The translations under genes and the position numbers were made by a program. A stretch of 36,794 bases of DNA from Leucogyrophana mollusca (lineage: Eukaryota > Basidiomycota > Agaricomycetes > Boletales): contig MU266590.1 in the NCBI GenBank assembly GCA_021014945.1, positions 1 to 36,794 of the forward strand, given 5' to 3'. Below are positions 1-12,004 of the stretch, piece after piece (the first letter of the stretch is position 1; the number at the start of each line of letters is the position of its first letter). The notes below the pieces were generated by a model. It saw nothing but the letters and a program-made list of their open reading frames with translations, made no database searches and was not told where the DNA came from.

Positions 1-391
1 TTGAGTGATGACCCAGCATTCCCGAATGTCATACATGCACCCTCGGGACAGAGCAGGTTTGTCTCATGGTTTGCACTTCAGGTCAGCAGGCATTGTAAAG
101 TCGGGTTGTTACTTGCATAATTTTGCATCATGGACATCAAATATTTTGGTTGAACAATGCACTTTGAGTATCCCAACTTAGTCCCGACCACCCAAAATGG
201 TGTCTCATAATGCATACTGACCATGCAAGCCAATGCATTATGCATTATGCAAAATTTTGCATTTTTTCCTGCATCCCATCGTGGGACCTATGATAAGTTA
301 ATGCAGTACGAGATTTATGCATTATGACGACATGCATTATGAGCAATTCAACTGTACCTTCAACTTCATCATATCGTTTCACACAAGCAGA
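1..391. other. Upstream region of the M64 peptidase, AT-rich with short repeats
   Basis: No coding sequence is recognised here. The right half carries a cluster of a ten-base word and a perfect 14-bp palindrome, described as a separate repeat entry. The region lies directly before the start codon of the secreted peptidase, so promoter and 5' UTR should be here. The window edge cuts it off on the left. Confidence 0.5.
206..341. repeat. Cluster of ATGCATTATG repeats with a 14-bp palindrome
   Basis: The word ATGCATTATG occurs directly at 233-242, 240-249 (overlapping), 317-326 and 332-341, and in inverted form (CATAATGCAT) at 206-215. A perfect palindrome TGCAAAATTTTGCA fills 248-261. Five copies within 136 bp, all within 190 bp of the peptidase ATG at 392, are unlikely by chance. 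They could be regulatory sites or the remains of a small repeat element. The sequence does not decide between these. Confidence 0.5.
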
Positions 392-2787
392 ATGAGGGAT
401 TTGTTTCTACTGGCCTTTGCTGTGCTTGTTTGCACGCAATTGGTTAGCGGAAAACTGACCGGCCCCATCGATCGTCCCCTCGAGCTCGTAATTCGACGGA
501 ACATCCTCGAAGGCAGATGTATCGCTGTATCCTTTGGCGAAACGCAACCACACAAAGGCCTCTACCTTGCCGACTACGTCCTGGAGAAGTCTCCGGTTCC
601 CCACCCTGAAGGGGGCTGGATCCACCAGGTCCTACGTTTTATCTCATACGACCGAGTCACCCTGCTTTCTCAAGCACGATTGGAGTGCCCGAACGACTCA
701 TTTGAGACACATGAATCGCAAGCGCCAAGCGTTTCTGGCACCTCTCAGGTATCGTTCTCTCCGGAAGCGAGGAATGAGTTCGATGCCGTCGATCTCCCAC
801 CCCTCGAAGTTATTCCTCTTGTGACTTCAGGCCCCCCTCGGAATCGCGTAGACTTGGCATTTTTCTCCGATGGATGTGCGTTTTACTTAAACGTATCTTG
901 GTTGGGCTTGTTTCAGAAAGCTTATTTAAAAACTCACTCTAGACACCGTTGATGAACGAGAGAAATTCATCCAGGATGCAACACGCCTAGCTCAAGACCT
1001 TTCTGCCAATCAGACATTCCATACAGTCAAGCCTCTCATGAACTTCTGGGCGGTGTTTTCGCCTAGCAAAGAGGTTGTATCTCTATTGTCCTCGACACTA
1101 TCCCCATCTGACCTAATTGGTTGTCAGAGTGGTGTAGGTGTAGGTGGCAAGCCCAAAGAGTGAGACAGACATGAGCTGGGAAGATTGGCAAGTTGGGGTG
1201 CTCATATATCTTTAGCACGGTGTTTGGTCTATATCGTGACGGAACGGAGCTTCGAGGTCTGTATTCCAGCAAGTCCGACGTTGCTCTTGGGGCATGCGCA
1301 TCCCTTCATGACAGATGTGACTATGCCATCCTTCTGGGTAAGTATACCCCATGCGCATGTGCTTGATCCTCAATTCTGAGTACTCGCTATCTAATAGGAA
1401 ATGATCCGCTTTATGGGGGTGAGTTATTTTCGCCCCACAATGTGTCTTATATTATCGTCTAACTTAACCATTGAAAGGCATCGGTGGCGAGTATACGTAA
1501 GTACAGCTCCCTGGCTATTGATATTGACAGAGAAGTATTTCTGAACGTTCGTCAGGTCCGTCACCGCATCACTCGCGAATGGCGCGCTGGTGCTGAGGCA
1601 CGAGATCGGTCACTCCATCATTGATGTCGGGGAGGAATACGATGGTGGTTACGCATACTTTGGTGTCAACGCAGCCGAGGATGTCTCTTCCGTGACTTGG
1701 TCTCATTGGCTAACAAATCCTGAGACCATAGCTCCCCCGCGCGAAGAACGCTCCGTCATGCCAATGCAGGCATATCCCTGGACGCTCCTCAACATTACTA
1801 CTCCATGGTCGCACACTTTTTCGTCGTCGGGAACGTATAGCCGATACCTCGTGAAATTCTCGCTCTCTGGCATACCCGAGAAGAAGGACCTAGACGTTGT
1901 ACTGGATGGTGTCAACCTGAACTGGACGCCCAGGAAAGATATAGGAATCGACCGGTGGCACTATAATATCGAGGTGGGAAAGCCGCTGTCTCCCGGTTTC
2001 CACGAAATCAAGTTTATTTTCAACAACAAACGAAACGAAGGCAGAGCTCAGTTGTGTAGCGTAGAGTTCTTGGAGTTCGGAACTGCGTCAGAGTAAGTCT
2101 AGTCATGCCTCTCCTTTAGGGTTTAATTCAACAATCTTGTCAGATTCAATTCAACTCTAGAGTACTATGGTGCTTTCCCGACGTAAGTGACATCCTTATT
2201 CGCGTCGGGTCTGCACCAAGGCTTCCTTTGCAGCTTTGACATGAGCAACCAAACGACTTATCGGCCAACCTACGAAGGCTGTCTTATGCGAAACGTCGCA
2301 TATCCGAACTTTTGCAAAGTCTGTTTAGAGGGATTATGGATGTCGTTGCTCAAACGCGTCGATCTCATCGACAACGATCGCGAGAGTTGTGCCTGGAAAC
2401 CTGCTCTCATTGCCGGTGTCGCTGGGCACTGGAAGAGGACTGTGGAGCTCGAGCTGGTACCGCTGGCGCACCTCAGGAAGGATCCAGCTTCTACGAAGGA
2501 GAGCTATACAATTACATGGTCCAAAGACGGCGAAGTAATGCAGGCACTTGCTAATCAGACTCAAATCGTGGTGGACGACGTACTAGGAACATATGAGGCC
2601 AACGTGGAGCTTGCCACCGATGGGGTGAGAGTGGATAGACATGGGTGGTTAACGGCCGGGAGAACATTTGTATTTGCCAGCCGCTGCGCAGACATGTGAG
2701 TTGGCCACCTTATGAAGTGCCATGTGCGCCCTCGTCAATGTTGACTCCTCTCATTGCAGCATGCAGGCTGGATTCACTCCGGAATAA
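392..2787 (+). CDS. Secreted M64-family (IgA peptidase-like) zinc metallopeptidase
   Basis: Ten exons: 392-875, 943-1073, 1128-1159, 1216-1337, 1398-1418, 1478-1496, 1556-2092, 2144-2182, 2234-2695, 2760-2787. They sum to 1875 nt, giving 624 residues. All introns are GT-AG and 42-66 nt. The start was chosen because it opens a clear signal peptide (MRDLFLLAFAVLVCTQLVSG) and sits downstream of an earlier in-frame ATG that would hide it. The zinc site HEIGH is at about residues 285-289, followed by the M64-type EEYDGG at 296-301. The segments FFSDGY and NDPLYGGIGGEYT also match the family. By family knowledge this is a secreted endopeptidase; the founding member cleaves IgA in gut bacteria, and the substrate in fungi is not known. 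Exons 5 and 6 are only 21 and 19 nt. It is convergent with the CaaX-protein gene. Confidence 0.9.
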
Positions 2788-3216
2788 TAATATTGTATTG
2801 TAAAATGTGTAAGCCGACAACCCACCCATATCGCCAGCGGCTATCAAGCGGTAAAATAGCTGAGAGTGCAAGGTCATGATATCCATGGTACAAGTGGCAA
2901 AGCGAGTGTGTGTATGAATGTGAAAGGAACGCTTGGATCGTGGATGAGGTAACAAAATGCGACTGGTCAAAGGAAGGGGTATGGAGAACTAGTAGCATCG
3001 AAGTCGCGAGCGGCAGGGTGGCTGCGGCTTTCCGTACGTTATGAGGGGCATGAAAGATGGAGAAAAGAGCTCAGCGAATGAGTAAGCAACGACCTACATG
3101 AGAACCGCGAAATGACCATGCTGGAGTAAAGTCAGAAAGAAAGGCATAGGGGGTTGAGTAGAAGAAGGACAAGTAATGGTTGTCCAGAAAAGTATGCAGC
3201 GAAAAACCCACTATAA
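2788..3216. other. Convergent 3' intergenic region
   Basis: Lies between the stop codons of the M64 peptidase (+) and the CaaX protein (-), so it holds both 3' UTRs and terminators. An AT-rich stretch follows the peptidase stop (2785-2810). No coding sequence, RNA or repeat is recognised. Confidence 0.5.
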
Positions 3217-5509
3217 TCACATGATAACACACTTGCAGCACCCCCCACTGGCGTCGTCATCTTCTCCTCGTTCGACGTCAGTAGATGGCCGAGTCACAGT
3301 AACGGTAGGAATTTGACTTTCCCGGGGACGGATGTACTGCGAAAACGGTGCGGGCGAATCCGGCGGTTTAGCGAAAACGCTGCGTTGGTCTTGTCTGCAT
3401 GTTTCCGATTCTGCGAGGGGTACGAGCTTAGGGCCGTCATTGGAAGCGTCATTGGCCCTCTCCTCACGATGCCCAAACTCGTCCATGGGGATGCGCTCTC
3501 CCAAAGCTCGTTTGTATTTCGAGTAGTCGAAGCCAAAAGTTCCAGGTGCCTGCAGTAATCCCAGTCAAGGGTGCTTCTCAACAGCTGAGCCGGAAAGTGG
3601 CAACCTACCGGTTCAGGTGGGCTGTAATCCGGTTCCTTGGCCCTCGGGCTTCCGTCCGCGAGCTCATACTGGCCATCCAGGCCTTTTTTGCGTGCGACGA
3701 CAGGGAGTACAACCTTTGAATGAATTTCTCCGTCAGCCAAAAAATGGGACAGCATATCCTCCAATACGGCAGGCTCACCTCATCCCAGTTTCCTGATTTT
3801 GGGACCGGTTGTATCCACGTTGGAATCGCATCAGCTATACCGTCTCCCTCTGGGGTTGGGTAGCTGGCAACTGAGCCTCGGACATCTTCCTTCCGCCGAG
3901 AGGGAGGAGTCCGAACTTTCGCCTTCGCCTTTTTAGGCGTCGACGCAGGTGATGCCGTAGCTGGACTCTTTGCGCGCCGCTTCTGGGACTGAGGCGGCTC
4001 GGGGGTCTGTTGTTGGGGCTGCGAGGTCGAGCGTGACATTGTTCGTGATCGAGACGAGGAGGTGGCCGCGGACGTAGAGGGGAGAGGGGGCTCAGAGTGC
4101 ATACGCAAAGGGTCAGTCGGTGTGCCAGCGCGCATTGGCTCAGAAGCGACTCGGGCTACGGGTATACGAGAAGTGGGAGTTGTGTCATGACGAGAGGGTG
4201 GCTGGAATGTTGTTGGAGTTGCACTTCGGGAGTCTACATTTGATGTGGGTAGTCCAGGTGTTGATGTAGTAAAGGCGGGATGGGGCTGCACGTCCTCTGT
4301 CCCTGCAATATAGGCATCATAGATATTCTCCGGGTCAGTGTCGCCTTCACCGTCTATATCCGTTAATGGTCCCTCGTCAAACACCATGTCAACATCCTTT
4401 GCCCGGTCGTCATCAAGGTAGAGGCTTTCTCGTGCTCCTATTCCAGCTACACTATCGGCCCTCTTCCTTCTCCGACTGGCATCCGCCTGTATTGGCATCT
4501 CTCGCGTTGCGGAACGGTTGGGGGTGCGTATGTTGTGTCCAAAATTTGCAATCTGAAGCATTTCCTGATGCTTTCCAACCCGAAGTTCACCAACTCCTCC
4601 GTTTCTATGTACATCACCTCTGTACCAGTGCTCGAAAGGGCGCTCCTCAGAATCATTTGAAGGCCGCGGTGCTGCATACGCGTTGTCATGGGATACATAA
4701 TCCGACTGTTTCGAAAGCAAAGACGACGTAATTGAGCCAGCGCTAAAGGGAGCAGGCTCATTCAGGAGATCGGACCGCTGTCGCCTGGGCACAGAGACGG
4801 TAGACGCAGAAGGGTTTGGGTTATCTGCCTCTTCAACAACCCAAAGGTCCGGTGAAACGTCTGGCGGAGGCGACTGGTAGGGACTATACCCATTTCTGCT
4901 CTCGGTCCTGGCGACTATGCTCTGCGCATGGCTGGAAGTGCTTCCAGCTCTACCGCGGACTACGACTGGTATTCGAGTGGGTTTTGCATCGGAAGCGCGT
5001 GGTGAAGTAGGTCGCGATGAATCAGGAGTGGGCAGCGCTGCGCCATTTGCATGACCATTCGAGTGAGACGCCTCATACGAGTAGGGCTGCGAGTATGTGC
5101 GTGCGCGCGTATACGAAGAACCGTTCGAAGACACGCCGTTTACGCGGTGGTGGTTGACAGAAATATCGGGATGGCCGTCCAGTGGAGCTCTGGTAAGCTG
5201 AAGGCTCGGCCTGGGTATTGCACTGGTTGTGTGGTATTCCGAAGAGTATGTTGGACTTGAAGCTTGATCCCGCGCGGTATGCCCAGAGTTAGAAGGAGCA
5301 TTTAACCTCGGAGTGTCGTCCAGGGAGGATATAGACGCCACCGACATGCGTTTAGCCAAGATACGACTTTCACTTTCTAGCCCTGGTTGTGATAGTTCAA
5401 CCAGGACAAAAAATACAAAGTAGTAGCTGTACGTACGTTTGCGCAAGGCAGGAACAATCGTCTCGTCCCATGATGAGAGGGCAGATTGAGGACTAACAGT
5501 TAGAGCCAT
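3217..5509 (-). CDS. Ser/Pro-rich, largely disordered protein with a C-terminal CaaX box
   Basis: Four exons on the minus strand: 5437-5509, 3779-5382, 3609-3713, 3217-3549. They sum to 2115 nt, giving 704 residues. I do not recognise a named family. The N-terminus (about 1-45) is compact and looks helical. It is followed by some 500 residues rich in Ser, Thr, Pro and Arg, apparently disordered, with acidic patches (DDDRAKDVDMVFDEG) and a Lys/Arg-rich block (QKRRAKSP... KKAKAKVR) that could be a nuclear signal or bind acidic lipid. The C-terminal part contains an ordered-looking motif with WDEVVLPVVARKKG and a short FGFDYSKYKRALGERIP element. The last nine residues are GGCCKCVIM: CVIM is a textbook CaaX box, and the Cys pair just before it is typical of a palmitoylation site. 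I infer a prenylated, membrane-attached regulator. Start chosen at MALTVSP because it precedes the first good donor. Confidence 0.8.
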
Positions 5510-5992
5510 GCAAAAAAAAGACCGAGAATACAAAAACTTGGGGGAGCAATAATCGCCTCGAAAGTCGAGAGCAAAGCGGCCGAGCGAACGCCCGAGAAAT
5601 CAGGCAGAAAGCAAGACTAGAAGGCCTTCAGTAGGCGCCGTGACAAGAAAGTTATAGTCGTTAAGGGTGCTTGATCGTGACTTATCCGGACAGTGCGAAA
5701 TAACTCAGCAAATCAAATTACCAATAAATAACCAATATTATAACCAATAATACCGACTTATATTCGTTTTTGGCATCTTGACCAAAAAAAACAACTTTCT
5801 GCCGACGCTCACCTTCACCGCAAAGGGTTCAGAGGTAAACGATTTCTCCTTGAAGAAAGACGCCATTGAAAAAATACCCACCAGTGAAAGCGAAGGCTGC
5901 GCGCACCTTGGATTCAGAAGCAACTTGAACACAACCCGAAGGTCAGTTTGCAGAAATTCGTAGTCGCGACGGCATGAAGACCATTTCTGTAG
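5510..5992. other. Divergent promoter region, CaaX protein / mitoribosomal uL5m
   Basis: The two flanking genes are read away from each other, so both promoters must lie in these 483 bp. A tract with repeated AATAA-like sequence is at about 5715-5750. I see no TATA box in a convincing place for either gene and no coding sequence. Confidence 0.5.
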
Positions 5993-6880
5993 ATGAGTGC
6001 CGCTGCCCGAGTCGCGCAGACCTCACAAGCTGTGCGCGCGTTTCGGAAGCCGCCAAAAATCCGCAAGCCTTTGAAGTACGACGAGAGCGGGTTACCTATA
6101 CCCCATGTCAACCTTCTGGTCCGCGACACACACCCATGTCGACTTGCAGACCATTACTACACCACTCTCCAAGACGACCTGATGTACATGACCTATAATC
6201 ATGAGTCGGGGCCTCGTCCGCCGCCCCGCGCGATTCGTCTCACCTACGATCCCAATGACCCGTACACGAAAAACCGGTACAATCCTCCGGTCGGTGGCTC
6301 TCAACTAGGAAAGAAGCCCGCACCTCCTACTACCTCAGAAAACGTCGTTCGTCTGGAGAAAATCTCTATCCACACTATGGTGAAGGAAGCCCTTACGAGT
6401 CGGAGCAATCTCCTCGGCGCAATTGCCGCTTTCAGAGCTTTGTCTGGAGAAACGCAGCTCGGTGGAGGTCGCCATTCAAATGAGGGGGTACAGATTGTAA
6501 AAGCCGTCAAAACGGTCGGAGGGTGGGTTCGCCCAGGCCTTCCCGTTGGCGTAAAGGTGGACCTGAAAGGGCCAAAGATGTACGACTTCATGGCCACGTT
6601 GGTGGAGTTCGTCTTACCAAGGCTACGAGAATTCCCTGGCATCATCATGCCTCCGGCATCCTCGACGATGAACTCCCCGAGCGCTGTCTCGGGTGTTGTC
6701 TCCTTCGGTCTACCTCCAGAAGCCATGGGCTTCTTTCCACAGATAGAAGTGAACTTAGATGCGTATCCCAAATCGTACGGTATGCACATACATTTTGTCA
6801 CCAACGCAGAGGGAATTGGGGCACAAAATCGTGCCAGAGCTCTGGTATCGGGCTTCCAGATACCATTTACACGGAAGTAG
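5993..6880 (+). CDS. MRPL7: Mitochondrial large-subunit ribosomal protein uL5m (L7 in yeast numbering)
   Basis: A single uninterrupted exon of 295 residues, unusual in this intron-rich window. The N-terminal 40 residues are rich in Ala, Arg and Lys with hardly any acidic residues (MSAAARVAQTSQAVRAF), as expected for a mitochondrial targeting sequence. The centre and C-terminus carry the bacterial L5-type fold: VRLEKISIHTMVKEAL, a segment corresponding to the L5 LxxItGQ region (LSGETQLGGG), VKVDLKGPKMYDFM, LPRLREFPGI and the closing SYGMHIHFVTNAE with its Phe/Tyr core. The length is close to the yeast protein. The product joins the central protuberance of the mitoribosome and contacts 5S-like elements or their replacement. 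The gene is convergent with the kinase gene, with 219 bp between stop codons. Confidence 0.9.
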   Translation: MSAAARVAQTSQAVRAFRKPPKIRKPLKYDESGLPIPHVNLLVRDTHPCRLADHYYTTLQDDLMYMTYNHESGPRPPPRAIRLTYDPNDPYTKNRYNPPVGGSQLGKKPAPPTTSENVVRLEKISIHTMVKEALTSRSNLLGAIAAFRALSGETQLGGGRHSNEGVQIVKAVKTVGGWVRPGLPVGVKVDLKGPKMYDFMATLVEFVLPRLREFPGIIMPPASSTMNSPSAVSGVVSFGLPPEAMGFFPQIEVNLDAYPKSYGMHIHFVTNAEGIGAQNRARALVSGFQIPFTRK

Positions 6881-7099
6881 ACCTAGTGGTTCGTCGTCTG
6901 TCATTATCTCGTGTCATTATCCCGTGCGTGTATTCACCGTCATCTAACAGAGTTTCGAGAGGCGAGGTTTAAACGAGTGTTCTTGCTTAATTACCATTAA
7001 TCAGAGAAATATACGCTACATGCAAATGAGTGCTGCGATGACAATGCGAAAACGACGACGAAAAAGGAAGGAAAACACGTATATCACCTAACATGCAAG

Positions 7100-10000
7100 T
7101 CATCTTCGACCATTTGACTGCCACGAGATGTCACCTAGCCTTTGTCTTGACGACGATGAAGACGTCGACCTCTCTCCCCCCAACCTTGATGAAGCACCGC
7201 CAATCCCACCACCTAGAGCTGCACCACTCGGGCTTAAAACGGCTGACGTTTCCGAAGCTGTTCGCCGTGCTCGCTTTGGTGCGATGGTGCTACTCTTCGG
7301 CGTCTCGCCGGCCTTCAACAAGAGCGACGACTTGCCGGCCGCAGGCTTCAGTGCCGGTGCTAACGCCGGAAGAATCTCCCTAGCTAGTTCCCGTACTAGC
7401 ACTGCACCGTCGTCCTTGCTCAGCTTGGACACAATCTCATGTAGTCCATACCGTTCCACCAGCATCGCACGATTGGGGTGCACATCGCACACGGTCCTCA
7501 GGATGCGCAAAAGGTTGAGTTTCACGACGGCGCGGCTATGTCCCAGCCTGTCGATGATACGCTTGAAGAACTGTGATTTTGCGAGACCAATTGTGATATT
7601 CGTCGAGATTCGACATATTTTGAGAAGGGGATCAAGGAGGTTCTCAAAGGAGTTGGCCTTGGCTGAGACGAAGCACTTGAGTAGAGCGTTTAGAGACTCG
7701 AGCTTCATGAGCTCGTCCTCGACTTTAGCGGTTTCTTCCTGTAACCTGAGAACTATCAGGTAGGTGTAGTAGGAAAAGCCACAGAACGTACCAAGAAAGG
7801 ATAGATTCCAGAGCGCTCACTTGGAAGTATGGGTCCTCCAAAAGCTTCAAGTACAACGCAAGACCGCCATGCTGCCACAGCAGCGTGCGGCAACTCTTCC
7901 CTGCGCTAACGAGATCACAGAGAACAGGAAGAGCGAACTGTTTGAGCGGAGAACTCGTTTCGATTACTCGCTTGAGGCAAGGGATTATGCCTGCTTGGGC
8001 CGCTTCTTCTTGTCTCGACTTGTTCAAGCGACAGAGATTGTAGCACGTTTGGAAGATATGATTGGAAACTTCCTAAATATCGCGGTGGCTGAGTACTGTG
8101 AGCACACACCCAGAAGCCGTCACATACTGTGCTGTGGGGCCCTGCTTTGTCTTCGTCTAGCAGTTTGGTAAGGATCTCGATCGCGTTCGCATTCTGCAGG
8201 ACCTCAAGCAGATTAGCATTCATTGATAAGTGCTTCACAGCCTTCAGCATTTGAACAAGACAATCCGGTTCTAGGAGCTCGCATGCACGCAGAAGTCCTG
8301 TGAGCGCCCGTCGCTTGATCAAATACCACCCTGAATGAAGGCACGTAAAAAAGCTCACGTCTCACAATCTTGCGGGTTCCCATTGCATTCCGCACATGGA
8401 TATCGCTTTGTGTCACTTGAGAGAACACGAGCAATATTTGTATTATCTTGTGTTTCATCTCCGTTGCGATTGTACTTTGGTTTCCCATGACGTTCAGCAA
8501 GGCCGCAGATAGAGGGTCGAGGAGTCCTTCTCGAATGAACATGCGGCAGAAATCATTCTTGGTGGTAGGACTTTGCAGTTCGAATACGCTGCCTATCCCG
8601 TTAAGAGCGTCGGCGACAAGCTCCGTTTGGTCAGTATAATCTTCATCGAGGAGGTCAACCAGAACTTTGAGGCCACGGCATCTGCAAATGGAGAATCAAT
8701 CAAACAATAAACGGACAGCCAACCGCTGTTCTTACGAGATGAACATTTGTAAAGTGAGTACGGAGGTATGGCAAAGGAGCCGAATGAAGTTCGAAGCTTC
8801 CACTCGGCATTCAGAAGGATACTTCTTTGATGTGAAGCCTGCAAAGCGGATGCAGATACTGGGGATTAGTGGTAGCTGAATGTTGGCCCTGATATACGTA
8901 CCCATCATGACTGGAATGCCTCCGATCAGACAAAAACTCTCCAAGAATCCAAGGTCGGCGGTAACGAGCTGGGGAGATCGTAAGTTGGGAATATCACCAT
9001 TTTGGCAACGCCATACCAGATTGACGATGTGAAGTAATTTCATGATTACGTCCCGAGAGCATTTGCCTTCGAGCACTTCCAAAATCGCCAGCATTCCATG
9101 AGCCGACACTAGCTGAACTTGCATTTCCGGAGTGTCGGCCATGATATTGATCTGTGTATCACCTGTTTGTCCGGGATCTTACTGGAAGCATTGACTCGTA
9201 CTCACTAGCTGGTCACATGCTTCCCGCAGTTGGAAATCTGGTGCCGACGGCGTGAGTTCATCGATAAGCTGATTCACCATATTGGTGAGTCTTGCGTTCT
9301 TGTCACGTTGGAGATTGGTCTCAAGATCGTCTTCTGCAAAACCTTCATCAATCTGAAACGAGGTTATTTATTGGAACACCAGTCCATAACTGAATTTTCT
9401 TTACCTCTGCGAACGGATCATCCTCGTCCGAATCATCGCCCAGCTGCAACAGAAGATAGAGTTATTCGGAAGGGAAAAAAGAGAACACGGGGACAGTGAA
9501 TTTTTACCCATGATTTATTGGATAACCTGGTGTTCAGCTGTAAGGTTTGTATCGGCTGCTCCATAGCTATCCAGTACCGTTGAACAGTGGTCGACTCCTG
9601 GAGCAGGGAATCAACTCACTTGATAGACCCGGTTTCCCGAAAACATCATCGTAATCTTCATCGTCTTCTTCTGCGTACTTATCGATCTCAGACTGGCTGG
9701 TGATGCGTCTGGCGTCCGAACGCCCGAATGATCCGGAACCATTCGACCCGACGAATGATGACGTCCGAGAGTGCGAACGCACGGAGCCCATTGTGGGGCC
9801 TGGTACGCCGCTTATTGGGCTCAGAGACGGACGGGAAGGTTTGCGTGAGAGACTGGGCAATGGAGCGGACATGGGACCAGGAGAGCTTGGAGTGAGACCG
9901 AAGACTTTAATATCATCGGGGTGAAACAAACCACGGCGAACGGAATTTTTCAGCTTTAACAGGGAAATATTAGCGCTGGGACGGACGAAGACAAAAAACC

Positions 10001-12004
10001 GACCTTGAAATCCGCCACCTTTTCCTGAAGTAGCTGTTCTTCTTCCTCAGTGGCCAGGTCTGAATAATCCTCTACGATGGGGACAATATCCGCGGATGGT
10101 GCCTTGGCTAATGGTATAGTGCCTGGACCGGCAGGACTCCGACCGGGTCTGATAGTCTGCCCATTGTCCTCACCTTCTGGTTTCTCGTCATCCGCACAGG
10201 TCTTCTCCAGAGCTACGTCAAGTTAATTTCAGTGTAATTGGTCGTTACAAATAAACTAACCTTGCAGCTTTGTAAAGGATATCCCTTCCTCAAAGTCGTC
10301 GTCCCAATTATCCGTTTGCTCTTCTGGTGGCTGAAGGACAAAAGCCAGAGGTTCGCGGATCTTCTCGACGAGACCAAGGGGCGCTGAAGTCTTTGCACCA
10401 GTGGAAGGGGCCTTGACAACAGTAGGCATTGACGTAGAAGCTTGGAGGCCCAACATCGAGTTCTGCAATAGCGATACGCCCAGTTTATCACGAGATCCCC
10501 GAGTCGGCGAGGGGGGCTGGACACCTGGCATAGAGTCGCGGCCACTCTGCTTTGACGGCCGGGAGGGAGCTGAGCAAAGTTTTAGAGCAGCCAGGAAAGC
10601 ATGAAGATGGGACGGTCACATTTGAGAGCTTCGTTCCACTCTTGTACTTTCAAAACGGCCTCGTCGTAGTTATAATTGCTCGTGGGCCTCTTCGCACTAC
10701 CCGAAGAACCAGATTGACCTTCCTCCGCAGCCTTGCCAGCTTTATTTGCCGAGGCATTCATCTGCTTTCTCGCTGATATCATCCATGGGTGTCTAAGGAG
10801 CTTCTTTGCAGATATGCGTAGATTGCAGTCTTTCTGGAAACAATGAAGCAAGAAATCCTTGACGATGGGAGATGCACCGTCGGGTATTGGAGGGCAATCA
10901 TCTTGCACAATTCGGAAAAGGGCAGGCATAGGATCGAGGAAATGATATGGCGGCTTGCCCTCCAGTAATTCGATCACGACACAACCTACACTCCTTGAAT
11001 TTTCTATCAGACACAACAATACCCGCCACAAGCTGAAGCCAACCAACCAAATGTCTGAAGCTGTAGTTGCGCCCGATTGCTCGATAACCTCAGGAGCCAC
11101 TGAAATAAACCTGCGTCAGGTGATTTTCTGGAAATTTACCGTCGAAGCACCTACTCCAATACGGGCTCCCAACTACTGCATCGTCATTGATGGCTCCGGT
11201 CGTTGTAGAACTGGCCACACCAAAATCCGCAAGTTTAACGCAGCCGTCTTTGTTGGTCAAAATATTTGCACCCTTGATGTCGCGATGGATGACACCCTGA
11301 TCATGCAGATACACGAGGCCTTCAAGAACCTGGCAAATGTACACTGCGACCAAATTCTCGGGAAACTTCCCGAAACGCTTGCAAATATTATGCAACGACC
11401 CATTCTCGCAAAATCTACAATTTTGGTTGGCGGTACCCACGGGAGATAAGTGAAGGGATAACACGTACTCTAGGATGATGTACAGGTACTCTCGCGTTTT
11501 GACAAAGCCTTTGTACTTGACAATATTCGCGTGCTATTGAAAGTTAGATTATTGAAGTTGGGGTAATTAAACCTGAACACACATTGAGGTTTTTAAGCAA
11601 GTCGATCTCAGACTAGAGTTGATAGCAAGACGGTTCACGTAAGGTTTATATGCATGGATCGGGGGCGGAGCACGCTCACCATTATTTGACCAAGTTCGCC
11701 CTTCGGTATGTTGCTCAGCTGTATCTCCTTGACGGCCACTGTCTCTCCGGTGGCCCAGTTAAGAGCTCCTACGTGATTGCCACTGGATCAATCATATCTC
11801 GTTGAGGAAGATTGCTCAGAAACCCACGGTAGACCTGACCAAATGCCCCCTTCCCGAGTGAATCTCCAAGTTGCTGTGCAAGCCACCAGCTATCTCAGCG
11901 TCATCCTCTGCATATCGGGTGGAAGTAAAACAAACGTAGTCATTGAGAAGCTTTGAGCCACCGGCGCGTTTGCCTGGACTGATCGAAGAAGGCGATGCTG
12001 CCAT
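7100..12004 (-). CDS. sepH: SepH/Cdc7-type septation initiation kinase with C-terminal armadillo-like region
   Basis: A large multi-exon gene of roughly 1,250 residues, with about 20 introns of around 50 nt. The kinase domain starts about 24 residues in: [15 protein letters not shown], the invariant Lys in ETVAVKEI, then [35 protein letters not shown], and GSPYWMAPEVIE rebuilt across an intron near 11100-11150. Next come [18 protein letters not shown] and [13 protein letters not shown]. The middle is a disordered Ser/Pro-rich linker with acidic patches ([24 protein letters not shown]). After it comes a helical armadillo-like C-terminal half: [51 protein letters not shown]. This order matches Aspergillus SepH and S. 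pombe Cdc7 of the septation initiation network, which acts at the spindle pole body to start septum formation. Start chosen at [16 protein letters not shown]. Exon borders in the C-terminal half are the least certain. Confidence 0.88.

Noticed and set aside
6301..6804. Minus-strand frame of 167 codons
   Set aside because: Shadow of the uL5m gene; no motif and no splice partners.
10955..11449. Plus-strand frame of 164 codons
   Set aside because: It is the antisense shadow of the kinase domain, whose motifs [11 protein letters not shown] and APE are clear on the minus strand.
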